This document shows positions 39,110 through 47,970 of a stretch of DNA of 64,000 bases, piece after piece (the first letter of the stretch is position 1; every line of letters begins with the position of its first letter). The stretch covers positions 4,390,001 through 4,454,000 of the forward strand of contig NZ_CP071604.1 in NCBI RefSeq assembly GCF_017357225.1. Reading direction: 5' to 3'. Under the pieces are notes generated by a model, which worked only from the letters and a program-made list of their open reading frames with translations, ran no database searches and was not told where the DNA came from. A program made the translations under genes and the position numbers. Origin of the DNA: Rhizobium binae (GTDB lineage: Bacteria > Pseudomonadota > Alphaproteobacteria > Rhizobiales > Rhizobiaceae).

Positions 39110-42100
39110 ATGTCGAAGGGTATTATCGCGAATTCGGTGATGAATGCGGCGGCGGGCATGCTGCTGCTGCTGACGGGCTTCGTTTCGTCGATCATAACCG
39201 CGCGGCTGCTGGGACCGGAAGCCAACGGCATCGTCGCCTTCTCGCTCTGGCTGGTGGTGACCGGCGCCTCGATCGCCGAGCTCGGCTCCAGCATCACGCT
39301 CCTGAAGACGCTGCCGCAGCTGTCGGCGGAAGGTTACGACGCACACCGCCGGCGGGGTTTTGCCGCCATTCTCGTCAGCTTCATGATGTTTTCGACCGTC
39401 GTGCTGCTGGCCCTCTACGCGCTGTTTTTCCTGACCTCCGAGGAGATGCACTGGGCCGAGACCGCGCCGTCCGTCGCGCTGGTCACCGGCATTCTGTTCT
39501 TCGTCCAGGCGATCGGATCCTTTGTCAAATTCTACCTGATCGGAGAGAAGAAGCTCGGCGCCTTCTTCCGGCTGACCGTCGTCGTCTCGATCGTCCAGCT
39601 TGCCGGCGTCGCTGTCGGTGCCGTCCTCTATGGCGTCCAGGGTGTTCTCATCGGTTACGCGCTCGGCCAGCTTGTCCTGTTTTTTGCCACGCTGCCCATC
39701 CTGCTTGCACGGCGCGACTGGTGCGGCGTGTCGCTGAAATACCTCGCCTCCTCCTCCGTCATCCTTTCGCTCCAGTTCATCATCGATTCCATCTTCCTCA
39801 ACCGGCTCGAACTGCTGTTTTTGCAGCAGTTCTGGTCGGTGGAGATGGTCGGCTATTATGCAGTCGGCCTGTCGATCGCCAATATCGCATTGCAACTGCC
39901 GATCCAGATGACCGGCAGCCTGCTGCCCTATTACTCCGAACGGCGGCACAACAGCGACGATTCGACCTTGCCGGTCGAGGTCTTTGCCTCAGTCACCCGC
40001 AGCATGGCCTATATTGTGCTGCCGATGAGCCTCGGGCTTGCGGCGATCTCCAGCGAGCTGGTGCTGGTCGTGTTCGGCGAAGCGTTCGGCCGCAGCGGCA
40101 CGGTGGTGGCGCTGCTGGCGCTGGTGGCGCCCGCCTATACCTTCATGCAGATTCTCAGCCTCTACCTCTTATCGATGGACAGAGCCCGAGCCCGCCTGAA
40201 AATCAGTGTGATAGGTGGCCTGGTGATGGTAGCGGGTTGTTTACTGATCGTTCCTAGGCTGGCGGCCGAGGGCGCCGCGCTGGTGCGCATCCTCGTCTTC
40301 GTTGCAATGTCGGTGATGATGATAAGACAAACAGGATTCGGATCTCAGCTTTCGGGTCTCTACAGAAGCCTGACGAAGGTGACGCTCGCCTCCGTGCTAT
40401 GCGCCTGCGGAGCCATTTCCGTACTGGAATTTGTCCATGGTCCGGCCGGACTGGTCGGCGCGATCGTCGCCGGCACGTTCTGCTATTTCGCAGCGCTGCG
40501 GGTGCTGCGCGCCGTGCCGGCCGAAGATGTCGACGTCATGCGCTCCATTCTCGACAAGATGCCGTCCGCGCTGCGCAAGCCGGTCGGCCACGCCATCAAT
40601 TTCATTGCGCCGGCGCTTCCCGGCGACCCCGATCGCGCCAAGGTCGCTCCCGGCGAGTTCTCGCTCGAACCGGCCGAAGGAGCTGGACGCAGCGCTGCGC
40701 TGCCTGTCGTCTTCGACGGTACGATCGGCCTGTTCATGCCCGAGAATGCCCGGGTGAAGAAGCGTTCGGCCGCCGTGCTCTTCGTCAGCCCCTGGGGTTT
40801 CGAGGAGATGTGCAGCCGCAAGTTTTTCCGCGTTGCGGCCGAGCATTTTTCGGATATTGGCGTGCCGAGCCTGCGCTTCGACTATCGCGGCACCGGCGAT
40901 GCGCTGGATTTCGACGCGCTGCCGGCAAGGCTGGAAACCTGGGAAAATTCGATCCGCGCGGCGGCCGCCAAGCTGAAGACGCTCTCCGGCTGCGACCGTA
41001 TTGTTCTCATCGGACAGGGCCTCGGCGCAACCCTTGCTCAGCGCATCGGTGCCTCGATCGACGGCGTGGACGGACTCGTCATGCTGGCGCCGGTGCTGAG
41101 TGGCCGGGCCTATCTACGCGAACTCAACATGTGGTCGAAGATCATCGATGCCGATCTCGGCCTCGGCAAGGAGCATGTCCAGACCGCCAAGGTGCAGATC
41201 GCCGGGCTCGTCATGCCCGAGGAGATCGCCGGCGAGCTCGGCAAGCTCAACATCGCCTCGCCGCGGGGTTTGGCGGCGTCCCGCTATCTGATCCTCGAAC
41301 GTCCGGCCAAGGCCGACGATACCGGCTTTGCCGATGCGCTGAAGGCTCTTGGCGCCGAGGTCGAGCAGAGGGCTTTCGAAGGTTATGACGAACTCGTCAC
41401 CAATCCGCTCTTCGCCAAGACGCCGATGGCTGTCGTCGCGCAGCTGACGACCTGGCTGGAGGGGGCCACGGTGGAGACGTCCGACGCCCCTTCGCCGGCA
41501 GAAATCGAGAACCCGCCGCTGGCAGGCGATGGGTTTGTCGAAATGCCTGTCCGTTTCGGAAGCTATGATCACCTGGTCGGCGTCGTCAGCCGGCCGCCCG
41601 GCGAGATCAAGGGCAGTGCCGTACTCTTCCTGTCGACGGCCTATGACCGGCATGCCGGCTGGGGCCGGACGACGGTTGATATGGCACGAGAGCTTGCACG
41701 CCAGGGCGTGGTTTCGCTGCGCTTCGATTCCGCTAATGTCGGCGACAGTCCGCCGCGGCCTGATGCGCCGGAGCAGGTGCTCTATTCCGATACGCAGACC
41801 GCCGATGCGGTCGCCTCGCTCGATCTGCTCGAAGGCATCGCCGCCGGCCCTGTGATGGTGGCCGGCCGATGCAGTGGCGGCTATGTCGCCTTCCGCGCCG
41901 GCGTCGCCGACGAGCGGCTGAAGGCCGTCGTTTCGATCAATCCCTTCGTCTATTACTGGGATCCGAAGATACCGGTGCGTAAGGAACACGTCGTCTCCGT
42001 TCCCCGCAGCCTCGATGATTACGGCCAGCGCCTGGCGCGGCTCGATACGCTAAAGCGGCTGCTGCGCGGCCAGGTGGATGTCGTCTCTGCGCTGCAGAAC

Positions 42101-42421
42101 ATGGTCATCGCTGCCGGCCGCCGCTTGTCGCCCTGGGTGGCGCCGCTGCTCGAACTGCTGCCTGACCGGCGTCATATCGCCCGCGAAGTCCGGCAGTCCT
42201 TCGCCCAGTTCGGCAGGCGCAAGGTGCCATTGACGCTGATCTACAGCGAAGGTGATGTCGGCCTCGATCACGTCTATTTCCACTTCGGACCGCGCGGCGC
42301 CAAGCTTTCCCGCTATCCGAACGTGCGGCTGCTGATGCTGCCGGATGCCGATCATAATTTGACGCCGCCGCAATCACGCAGGTTCGTGCTCGATGAGATC
42401 ATCCGTCTCGCCAGAGCGTGA
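39110..42421 (+). CDS. Flippase fused to two alpha/beta-hydrolase domains
   Basis: An 1103-residue three-part protein. Residues about 1-480 are a polysaccharide-transporter (Wzx/MOP) membrane domain with 12-14 hydrophobic helices, N-terminal I-I-A-N-S-V-M-N-A and L-G-P-E-A-N-G. Residues about 515-755 are an alpha/beta-hydrolase fold whose nucleophile elbow reads G-Q-G-L-G (635-639), so Ser is replaced by G637. Residues about 775-1103 are a second hydrolase with G-R-C-S-G-G (nucleophile C921), D1049 and H1082 in D-A-D-H-N. A Cys nucleophile suggests acyl transfer (as in PHA synthase). The protein would flip a lipid-linked glycan and modify or release it. The reading frame is continuous with uniform codon use. 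An RNA repeat precedes it, so it may also have its own promoter. Confidence 0.88.
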   Translation: MSKGIIANSVMNAAAGMLLLLTGFVSSIITARLLGPEANGIVAFSLWLVVTGASIAELGSSITLLKTLPQLSAEGYDAHRRRGFAAILVSFMMFSTVVLLALYALFFLTSEEMHWAETAPSVALVTGILFFVQAIGSFVKFYLIGEKKLGAFFRLTVVVSIVQLAGVAVGAVLYGVQGVLIGYALGQLVLFFATLPILLARRDWCGVSLKYLASSSVILSLQFIIDSIFLNRLELLFLQQFWSVEMVGYYAVGLSIANIALQLPIQMTGSLLPYYSERRHNSDDSTLPVEVFASVTRSMAYIVLPMSLGLAAISSELVLVVFGEAFGRSGTVVALLALVAPAYTFMQILSLYLLSMDRARARLKISVIGGLVMVAGCLLIVPRLAAEGAALVRILVFVAMSVMMIRQTGFGSQLSGLYRSLTKVTLASVLCACGAISVLEFVHGPAGLVGAIVAGTFCYFAALRVLRAVPAEDVDVMRSILDKMPSALRKPVGHAINFIAPALPGDPDRAKVAPGEFSLEPAEGAGRSAALPVVFDGTIGLFMPENARVKKRSAAVLFVSPWGFEEMCSRKFFRVAAEHFSDIGVPSLRFDYRGTGDALDFDALPARLETWENSIRAAAAKLKTLSGCDRIVLIGQGLGATLAQRIGASIDGVDGLVMLAPVLSGRAYLRELNMWSKIIDADLGLGKEHVQTAKVQIAGLVMPEEIAGELGKLNIASPRGLAASRYLILERPAKADDTGFADALKALGAEVEQRAFEGYDELVTNPLFAKTPMAVVAQLTTWLEGATVETSDAPSPAEIENPPLAGDGFVEMPVRFGSYDHLVGVVSRPPGEIKGSAVLFLSTAYDRHAGWGRTTVDMARELARQGVVSLRFDSANVGDSPPRPDAPEQVLYSDTQTADAVASLDLLEGIAAGPVMVAGRCSGGYVAFRAGVADERLKAVVSINPFVYYWDPKIPVRKEHVVSVPRSLDDYGQRLARLDTLKRLLRGQVDVVSALQNMVIAAGRRLSPWVAPLLELLPDRRHIAREVRQSFAQFGRRKVPLTLIYSEGDVGLDHVYFHFGPRGAKLSRYPNVRLLMLPDADHNLTPPQSRRFVLDEIIRLARA

Positions 42422-42442
42422 CGGGATTTCAGGCTGGCAGGC

Positions 42443-43621
42443 TCAGATCCGCTCGCCAGCAACGACGTTCAGTGATCCATAGAGATCGATATAACGCCGG
42501 GCGACGATATCCCAGGAATAGCCGCGCACGGCGTCGACAAGCTCGGCGCGGACGACATCCGGTTGGCGCGCGAGCGTTTCATAGGCCGCTTCGATCATTG
42601 TCACGGCGGTCTCCGGATGGGTGAAATCGGCCAGCCTGATGACGGGATGCCGGCCGGCAAGCGTTGTAAAGGCGTCATTGGCATTCAGCACCGGCAGCAG
42701 GCCGGCGCTCATCGCCTCCAGCGCCACCAGGCCGAAACCTTCATACTCCGAGGCGGAGGCAAACAGCGAAGCCTCGGCCATGATGCGCCGGATGGCACCG
42801 TTGTCGGGAGAGACGTGCAGGGTGACGCGGCCGGAAAGGTTGCGGCCTTCGATGGCGGCTTCGACATCGGTCCGGCTCAGGTCGGATTCGGCGCCGACTA
42901 TATCGAGATGCCATTCCGCATCGCGGCTCTGCAATACGGTCATCACGTCGAGCAGATGGTCCAGCCGCTTGTTCACCGAGAAGCGGCCGATGGTGACGAT
43001 GCGGCGCCTTGGCCGCTGCGACGCGGTATCGGCGAACTTGCCGATATCGGCGCCGTTCTCGATCAGCATGCTGTCCGGCACGATCGCGGAAAACTGCTTG
43101 AGATCGGAGGCGCTGCAGCATACGACGCGCCTGTAGGCCAGTGCCGAAGCGCGGGTCAGCGTGCGGAACCAGATCTTCTTGATCGCCGCGTATTTGCGGG
43201 TGTGGAAGAAGCCGCCATGGGTGGTGACGATCATCGGCTTGCGATGCAGCGGCCGGCCCCAGGCGAGCGCGTCGAAGAAGAAGTCGATGGCATGGACATG
43301 CACGAGATCGGCATCGGCGAGATGGCGGAAAACCTCCGGCGCCAGCGGATAACGGCTGCTGCCCGACCACGGAATGCGCACCACCTCGATGCCGTCGATG
43401 TCTTCGCGCGCCGGAAGTTTATTCTTCGGTGCAGTAAACAGCGAATCGAGTGTTACGACGCGAATGCGATAACCGCACCGGACGGTTTGGCGGGCAAGAT
43501 TGGCGACCACATCTTCCAGGCCGCCGCGATTTGGCAAAAACTGGCGCACGACATGGACGATCAGCGGCGCCGTTTCCAGCTGCGGCCTCTCGTGCACCCT
43601 GTCTGCCTCCATGATCGCCAT
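42443..43621 (-). CDS. Group 1 glycosyltransferase (GT4-type)
   Basis: A 392-residue glycosyltransferase: R-Q-F-L-P-N-R-G-G-L-E near 23, V-H-A near 108, H-G-G-F-F-H near 131, I-G-R-F-S-V-N-K-R near 217 and the nucleotide-sugar block S-E-Y-E-G-F-G-L-V-A-L-E near 305. It probably adds a sugar to the same glycan as the neighbouring operon, although it is on the opposite strand and converges on the flippase gene with only 21 bp between stops. The start at 43621 has AGGTGGAG 3 bases upstream; the open frame continues to 43807 but that part is not protein-like. Confidence 0.88.
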   Translation of the reverse strand: MAIMEADRVHERPQLETAPLIVHVVRQFLPNRGGLEDVVANLARQTVRCGYRIRVVTLDSLFTAPKNKLPAREDIDGIEVVRIPWSGSSRYPLAPEVFRHLADADLVHVHAIDFFFDALAWGRPLHRKPMIVTTHGGFFHTRKYAAIKKIWFRTLTRASALAYRRVVCCSASDLKQFSAIVPDSMLIENGADIGKFADTASQRPRRRIVTIGRFSVNKRLDHLLDVMTVLQSRDAEWHLDIVGAESDLSRTDVEAAIEGRNLSGRVTLHVSPDNGAIRRIMAEASLFASASEYEGFGLVALEAMSAGLLPVLNANDAFTTLAGRHPVIRLADFTHPETAVTMIEAAYETLARQPDVVRAELVDAVRGYSWDIVARRYIDLYGSLNVVAGERI

Positions 43622-43782
43622 TCTCCACCTATCGCTGCCCACGCCACCTCCTGTCGAGGCGGCCTTGTTATAGCAACGATGAGATATCTCAGGCGTTAAC
43701 CCGCAGTTTCGGCGAGGTTCGGACAGGCGATTCTTCGCGAAAGGGTTAACCGCCTCTGACGGAAATGCTCTTTTTGTTTCAC

Positions 43783-43824
43783 GCAATTCCCGGCAAAAGC
43801 GCTGCACACTTTTGCTGGAATTGC
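43783..43824. repeat. Long palindromic intergenic repeat
   Basis: GCAATTCC-cg-GCAAAAG (43783-43799) and CTTTTGC-t-GGAATTGC (43809-43824) form a long hairpin around a 9-base loop. The type is common between genes in Rhizobiaceae (recognised from memory). It abuts the stop of the Lrp-like gene and may serve as its terminator. Confidence 0.65.
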
Positions 43825-44061
43825 TTAGAACGCCTTGAAGGTCAACGTCGTCAGCGATCGGACGATGCCGGGAATATTGGCAATGTTGTCGTTGATGAAC
43901 TTGCCGATATCCTGGCCTTCCTCAATGTAGACCTTCAGCAGCAGATCGTAGTCGCCGCTGGTGGAATAGAGCTCCGAAACCAGTTCGGTCTGGTAGATGG
44001 CATCGGCAACCTCATAGGTTTTGCCGGGGGCGCATTGGAGCTGGACGAAGATCGGCTTCAT
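43825..44061 (-). CDS. Stand-alone Lrp/AsnC ligand-binding (RAM) domain protein
   Basis: A 78-residue protein consisting only of the Lrp/AsnC effector domain: V-Q-L-Q-C-A-P-G-K-T near 6, S-E-L-Y-S-T-S-G-D-Y-D-L-L-L-K-V near 29 and the I-P-G-I-V-R-S-L-T-T end. It has no DNA-binding helix-turn-helix. Such RAM proteins bind amino acids and can form mixed oligomers with full Lrp regulators. AGGAAAT lies 6 bases before the ATG. It sits next to a LysR gene and lysine-catabolic genes, so amino-acid sensing fits. Confidence 0.9.
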   Translation of the reverse strand: MKPIFVQLQCAPGKTYEVADAIYQTELVSELYSTSGDYDLLLKVYIEEGQDIGKFINDNIANIPGIVRSLTTLTFKAF

Positions 44062-44129
44062 GGGATTTCCTGCAGAGGTTGTTTGACCGATATAATGGTC
44101 GAAAGCGCCATGGCGATGCAAGCCGTTCC

Positions 44130-45038
44130 TCACGCAGTCGGATTGGCGGCGGCTTCCGCGACGATCCAATCGCGAAAGGCGGCAAGCGGCGCATAGTCGG
44201 CGCGCTCGCGCGGAAAGGCGAGATAGTAGCGCTCGCGGCTCTCCATCTCCAGATCGACGGCGGCGACGAGATCGCCGCGCTTGAGTTCCTCCTGCATCAG
44301 GAATGTCGGCAACAGAGCGACCCCGAGACCGGCGATCGCCGCCTGTGCGGCGGTGGCGAACTGGTCGAAGAGCATGCCATCCACGCTTTCGAAGGAAACG
44401 CCGTTGCCGGCGAACCACTGCTCCCAGGCATCAGGGCGGGTCGTCAGATGCAGAAGCGGAACGGACAGTAGATCCTGCGGCCCGGCGATCGTGTATCGCT
44501 TGAGAAAGTCAGGGCTGCAGGCCGGCACCGTGCGCTCCGACATCAGCAAGGTCAGTTCCGCGCCCGGCCACTGCGGATGGCCGAAATGGATCGCGGCATC
44601 GATCGAATCGAGGCGGAAATCGAAGGGTGAAAGCCGGGTCGCCAGATTGATGGTCACACCGGGATTGGCGGCGAGGAAGCGCCCGAGCCGCGGCGCCAGC
44701 CAGCGCGTGCCGAAGGTTGGCAGGATGGCGAGATTGAGCGTGCCGCCATGCGGATTGGCGCGCAGGTTCAAAGAAGCGCTGGATATCCGCCGCAACGCCT
44801 CGCGGATTTCGCGGGCATAACTGTCGCCGGCCAGCGTCAGCCGCATGGTCTGGCGTTCGCGCAGGAAGAGCTCGACGCCGAGCTGCTCTTCCAGCGCGCT
44901 CACCTGGCGGCTGACGGCGCTCTGCGTCAGATCCAGCTCGCGTGCTGCCGCCGTGACGCTGCCGGTGCGGGCGACCGCCTCGAAGGCGGCGAGATGTGAA
45001 ATCGACGGCAGAAAACGTCTTGAGCCAAGCATGATCAT
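44130..45038 (-). CDS. LysR-family regulator (GcvA-like)
   Basis: A 302-residue LysR protein. The helix-turn-helix is near residues 20-45 (A-F-E-A-V-A-R-T-G-S-V-T-A-A-A-R-E-L, then Q-S-A-V-S-R-Q-V). The effector domain starts near 95 (L-N-L-A-I-L-P-T-F-G-T-R-W-L), of the GcvA/AmpR type. It is divergent from hglS with only 103 bp between starts, and overlapping palindromes lie there, so it probably controls the lysine/2-aminoadipate genes. The start may be M1 at 45038 or M3 at 45032. Confidence 0.9.
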   Translation of the reverse strand: MIMLGSRRFLPSISHLAAFEAVARTGSVTAAARELDLTQSAVSRQVSALEEQLGVELFLRERQTMRLTLAGDSYAREIREALRRISSASLNLRANPHGGTLNLAILPTFGTRWLAPRLGRFLAANPGVTINLATRLSPFDFRLDSIDAAIHFGHPQWPGAELTLLMSERTVPACSPDFLKRYTIAGPQDLLSVPLLHLTTRPDAWEQWFAGNGVSFESVDGMLFDQFATAAQAAIAGLGVALLPTFLMQEELKRGDLVAAVDLEMESRERYYLAFPRERADYAPLAAFRDWIVAEAAANPTA

Positions 45039-45053
45039 TCCATTTCAGAATGA

Positions 45054-45080
45054 GCTATTTCCGAAATAGCGATATTTCGG
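45054..45080. promoter_or_regulatory. Two overlapping perfect palindromes, candidate LysR operator
   Basis: GCTATTTC-C-GAAATAGC (45054-45070) and CCGAAATA-gcga-TATTTCGG (45061-45080) overlap by 10 bp. They lie in the 103-bp gap between the divergent LysR and hglS genes. Confidence 0.65.
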
Positions 45081-45141
45081 GCTTCGCAGCAATTGTAAAG
45101 AGTTTCATCCTGCAAGAACGGAATGAGCCGGAGTTTTCAAG

Positions 45142-46554
45142 ATGCCGCAAACCTTCGTTTCCACTGACCGCATCCGTTCGCTTTTCACCGAGGCGATGTC
45201 GCAGATGTACCGGACGGAGGTGCCGCAATACGGTACGCTGATCGAACTGGTCGCCGATGTGAATGCCGGCTGCCTCGAACGCGATCCGGATCTGCGCGAG
45301 CGTTTGGTTCGCGCCGGCGAGCTCGAACGCATCGATGTCGAGCGTCACGGCGCCATTCGCCTCGGCACGGCGGATGAACTCTTCACCATCCGCCGGCTGT
45401 TCGCGGTCATGGGCATGCAGGCGGTCGGCTACTACGATCTTTCCGTTGCCGGCGTGCCGGTCCACTCCACCTGCTTCCGGCCGATCGACGAGGCCGCACT
45501 CAACATCAATCCGTTCCGCGTCTTCACCTCGCTGCTGCGATTGGAACTGATTGAAGATGAAGGGCTGCGCAACGAAGCAGAGGCCATTTTGGCAAAGCGG
45601 CGCATCTATACGCCGCGCGCCGTCGCGCTGATCGAGCGCCACGAGCAGAATGGCGGTCTGACGGAAGCGGAAGCAACGGAATTCGTCGCCGAGGCGCTCG
45701 AGACCTTCCGTTGGCACGGCGAGGCGACGGTCGGCGCCGAAACCTACAAGCGCCTGCACGACGCCCATCGGCTGATCGCCGACGTCGTCAGCTTCAAAGG
45801 CCCGCATATCAATCATCTGACGCCGCGCACGCTCGATATCGACGCGGTCCAGGCTCGCATGCCGGAACGCGGCATCACGCCGAAGGCCGTTATCGAAGGG
45901 CCGCCGCGCCGTCAATGCGATATCCTGCTGCGGCAGACGAGCTTCAAGGCGCTCGAGGAAGCGATCGCCTTTGCCGGCGAGGCGGAAGCAGTTCAAGGGA
46001 CGCATACCGCCCGTTTCGGCGAGATTGAACAGCGTGGCGTGGCGCTGACGGCCAAGGGCCGGGCGCTCTATGACCGGCTGCTCGCCTCGGTTCGCGGCGA
46101 GGTGCAGGTCGGCGCCGGCGGCGCCAAGGCCGGCGCCTACGATCAGGAACTCGCCGAGCGTTTCAGGGCGCTGCCGGACAGCTGGGACGAGCTGCGCAGG
46201 CAGGGCCTGGCCTTCTTCCGTTATTCCGCCACATCAGCGGGCATTGCCGCCGCGGTCAACGGCGCGCTGGCTGGCGATCCGGAAACGCTGATAGCCAGGG
46301 GTCACCTTGCCTTCTCGCCGATCGTCTACGAAGACTTCCTGCCGGTCAGCGCGGCCGGCATCTTCCAGTCGAATCTCGGCACCGATCAGCAGCAGAACTA
46401 TGTGACGTGCTCGAACCGCGACGCCTTCGAGGCCGCACTCGGCGCAACCGTTCAAGACGAGCTCGCGCTTTATGCCGAGCGCCAGGCCGCATCGCTGGAT
46501 GCAGCGATGGAAGCGCTCGGCCTTGCGGGCCTGCAGTTGAAGACGGTTGCGTGA
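45142..46554 (+). CDS. hglS: 2-oxoadipate dioxygenase/decarboxylase (HglS, DUF1338 family)
   Basis: A 470-residue VOC-fold protein of the DUF1338/YdcJ family. HglS from Pseudomonas converts 2-oxoadipate to D-2-hydroxyglutarate in lysine catabolism, using Fe(II). Family blocks seen: Y-G-T-L-I-E-L-V near 30, V-P-V-H-S-T-C-F-R-P near 105 and K-G-P-H-I-N-H-L-T-P-R near 220 with likely metal-binding His. The genes downstream (pipecolate-oxidase-like, aminoadipate-semialdehyde dehydrogenase) supply the same pathway, which supports the assignment. First gene of the operon; ATG chosen because the palindromic operator lies just upstream. Confidence 0.87.
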   Translation: MPQTFVSTDRIRSLFTEAMSQMYRTEVPQYGTLIELVADVNAGCLERDPDLRERLVRAGELERIDVERHGAIRLGTADELFTIRRLFAVMGMQAVGYYDLSVAGVPVHSTCFRPIDEAALNINPFRVFTSLLRLELIEDEGLRNEAEAILAKRRIYTPRAVALIERHEQNGGLTEAEATEFVAEALETFRWHGEATVGAETYKRLHDAHRLIADVVSFKGPHINHLTPRTLDIDAVQARMPERGITPKAVIEGPPRRQCDILLRQTSFKALEEAIAFAGEAEAVQGTHTARFGEIEQRGVALTAKGRALYDRLLASVRGEVQVGAGGAKAGAYDQELAERFRALPDSWDELRRQGLAFFRYSATSAGIAAAVNGALAGDPETLIARGHLAFSPIVYEDFLPVSAAGIFQSNLGTDQQQNYVTCSNRDAFEAALGATVQDELALYAERQAASLDAAMEALGLAGLQLKTVA

Positions 46555-46621
46555 AATCCTCGCTTCAACGCTTCATCATATGGGTTAAACTACCGCGATT
46601 TCGTTCCGATCGGACTGAACC

Positions 46622-47905
46622 ATGCTGAATGATCCGCGCTCCCACGGCCTCTGGGAAAAGACCGCAGCCGAACCGCCTGTTACCTCGCCTCTGGCAGGCG
46701 CGGTATCTGCCGATGTCGTCATCGTTGGCGGCGGTTACACCGGCCTCTCCTCTGCCCTGCATCTTGCCGAAGCCGGCTCGAAGGTGGTGCTGCTGGAGGC
46801 AAGAGAGATCGGTTTCGGCGGCGCGGGACGCAATGTCGGCCTGATCAATGCCGGCATGTGGGTGATGCCCGACGATCTGCCCGGCGTGCTCGGCCCGCTG
46901 CACGGCGAACGCCTGCTCGAGCTGCTCGGCAATGCGCCGAAGCTGGTCATGGAACTGATCGATAGGCATAGCATTGCCTGCGAACTCGAACGCAACGGCA
47001 CGCTGCACTGCGCGGTCGGCGCGGAGGGGCTGAAGGAAATCGAAGCGCGCGCGGCGCAATGGTCGGCGCGCGGCGCGCCCGTGACGCTGCTCGATGCGGT
47101 GGAGACGGCGAAACGCATCGGCAGCGACGCCTATACCGGTTCACTGCTCGACATGCGCGCCGGAACGCTGCAGCCGCTGGCCTATGCGCGCGGCCTTGCC
47201 CATGCCGCTGTCAAGGCGGGTGTCGCGATCCATACGTCGAGCCCCGTCACCGCAACGGAGCGCAACGGCAGCCGCTGGACCGTGAAAACGGAAAACGGCG
47301 CGGTCAGCGCGGACTGGATCATCGTCGCGACCGATGCCTACAGCACCGGCCCCTTCGAGCAGGTGCGCAACGAACAGGTCTATCTGCCCTATTTCAACTT
47401 CGCCACCGTGCCGCTCGGCCACAATCTACGCCAGTCGATCCTGCCGGGGCGGGAAGGTGCGTGGGATACCAAGGACATTCTCTCCTCCTTTCGCATGGAC
47501 CGGGCCGGGCGTCTCGTTTTCGGCAGTGTTGGAGCGCTGCGCAATACCGGGCTTGCCGTGCACAAGGGCTGGGCCAAGCGCGCCCTGAAGCGGCTCTTCC
47601 CCATGATCGGCGAGGTCGAATTCGAATGCGAATGGTACGGCCAGATCGGCATGACCGACAATGCACTGCCGCGCTTTCATAAATTCGCGCCCGGCGTGGT
47701 GGGCTTTTCGGGTTATAATGGCCGCGGCATTGCCCCCGGCACGGTTTTCGGCCGGACACTGGCCGAGCATATTCTCGGCCGGCTGTCGGAAGCAGATCTG
47801 CCGCTGCCCCTGACCGCGCCCACCGAACCGAGCTTCCGGGCGCTTAGGGAACTATGGTACGAAGCCGGCGCTCAGGTCGCCCACTTCGCCGATGCCCGCT
47901 TTTGA
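46622..47905 (+). CDS. FAD-dependent oxidoreductase, probable L-pipecolate oxidase (AmaA-like)
   Basis: A 427-residue DAO-family flavoprotein. The FAD loop V-I-V-G-G-G-Y-T-G-L-S near 33 is followed by E-A-R-E-I-G-F-G-G-A-G-R-N near 58, and the C-terminal G-Y-N-G-R-G-I-A-P-G near 365 is typical of this group. Between hglS and the aminoadipate-semialdehyde dehydrogenase gene, the likely substrate is L-pipecolate, oxidised to piperideine-6-carboxylate. Other amines (gamma-glutamylputrescine-type) are possible for the fold. Sits 67 bp after hglS. Confidence 0.82.
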   Translation: MLNDPRSHGLWEKTAAEPPVTSPLAGAVSADVVIVGGGYTGLSSALHLAEAGSKVVLLEAREIGFGGAGRNVGLINAGMWVMPDDLPGVLGPLHGERLLELLGNAPKLVMELIDRHSIACELERNGTLHCAVGAEGLKEIEARAAQWSARGAPVTLLDAVETAKRIGSDAYTGSLLDMRAGTLQPLAYARGLAHAAVKAGVAIHTSSPVTATERNGSRWTVKTENGAVSADWIIVATDAYSTGPFEQVRNEQVYLPYFNFATVPLGHNLRQSILPGREGAWDTKDILSSFRMDRAGRLVFGSVGALRNTGLAVHKGWAKRALKRLFPMIGEVEFECEWYGQIGMTDNALPRFHKFAPGVVGFSGYNGRGIAPGTVFGRTLAEHILGRLSEADLPLPLTAPTEPSFRALRELWYEAGAQVAHFADARF

Positions 47906-47970
47906 GAACCGACAAGCGCTTCCGAGAAGCGAAACTCGCTTCTGAGAATAACAAGATTGGAACCACGACA

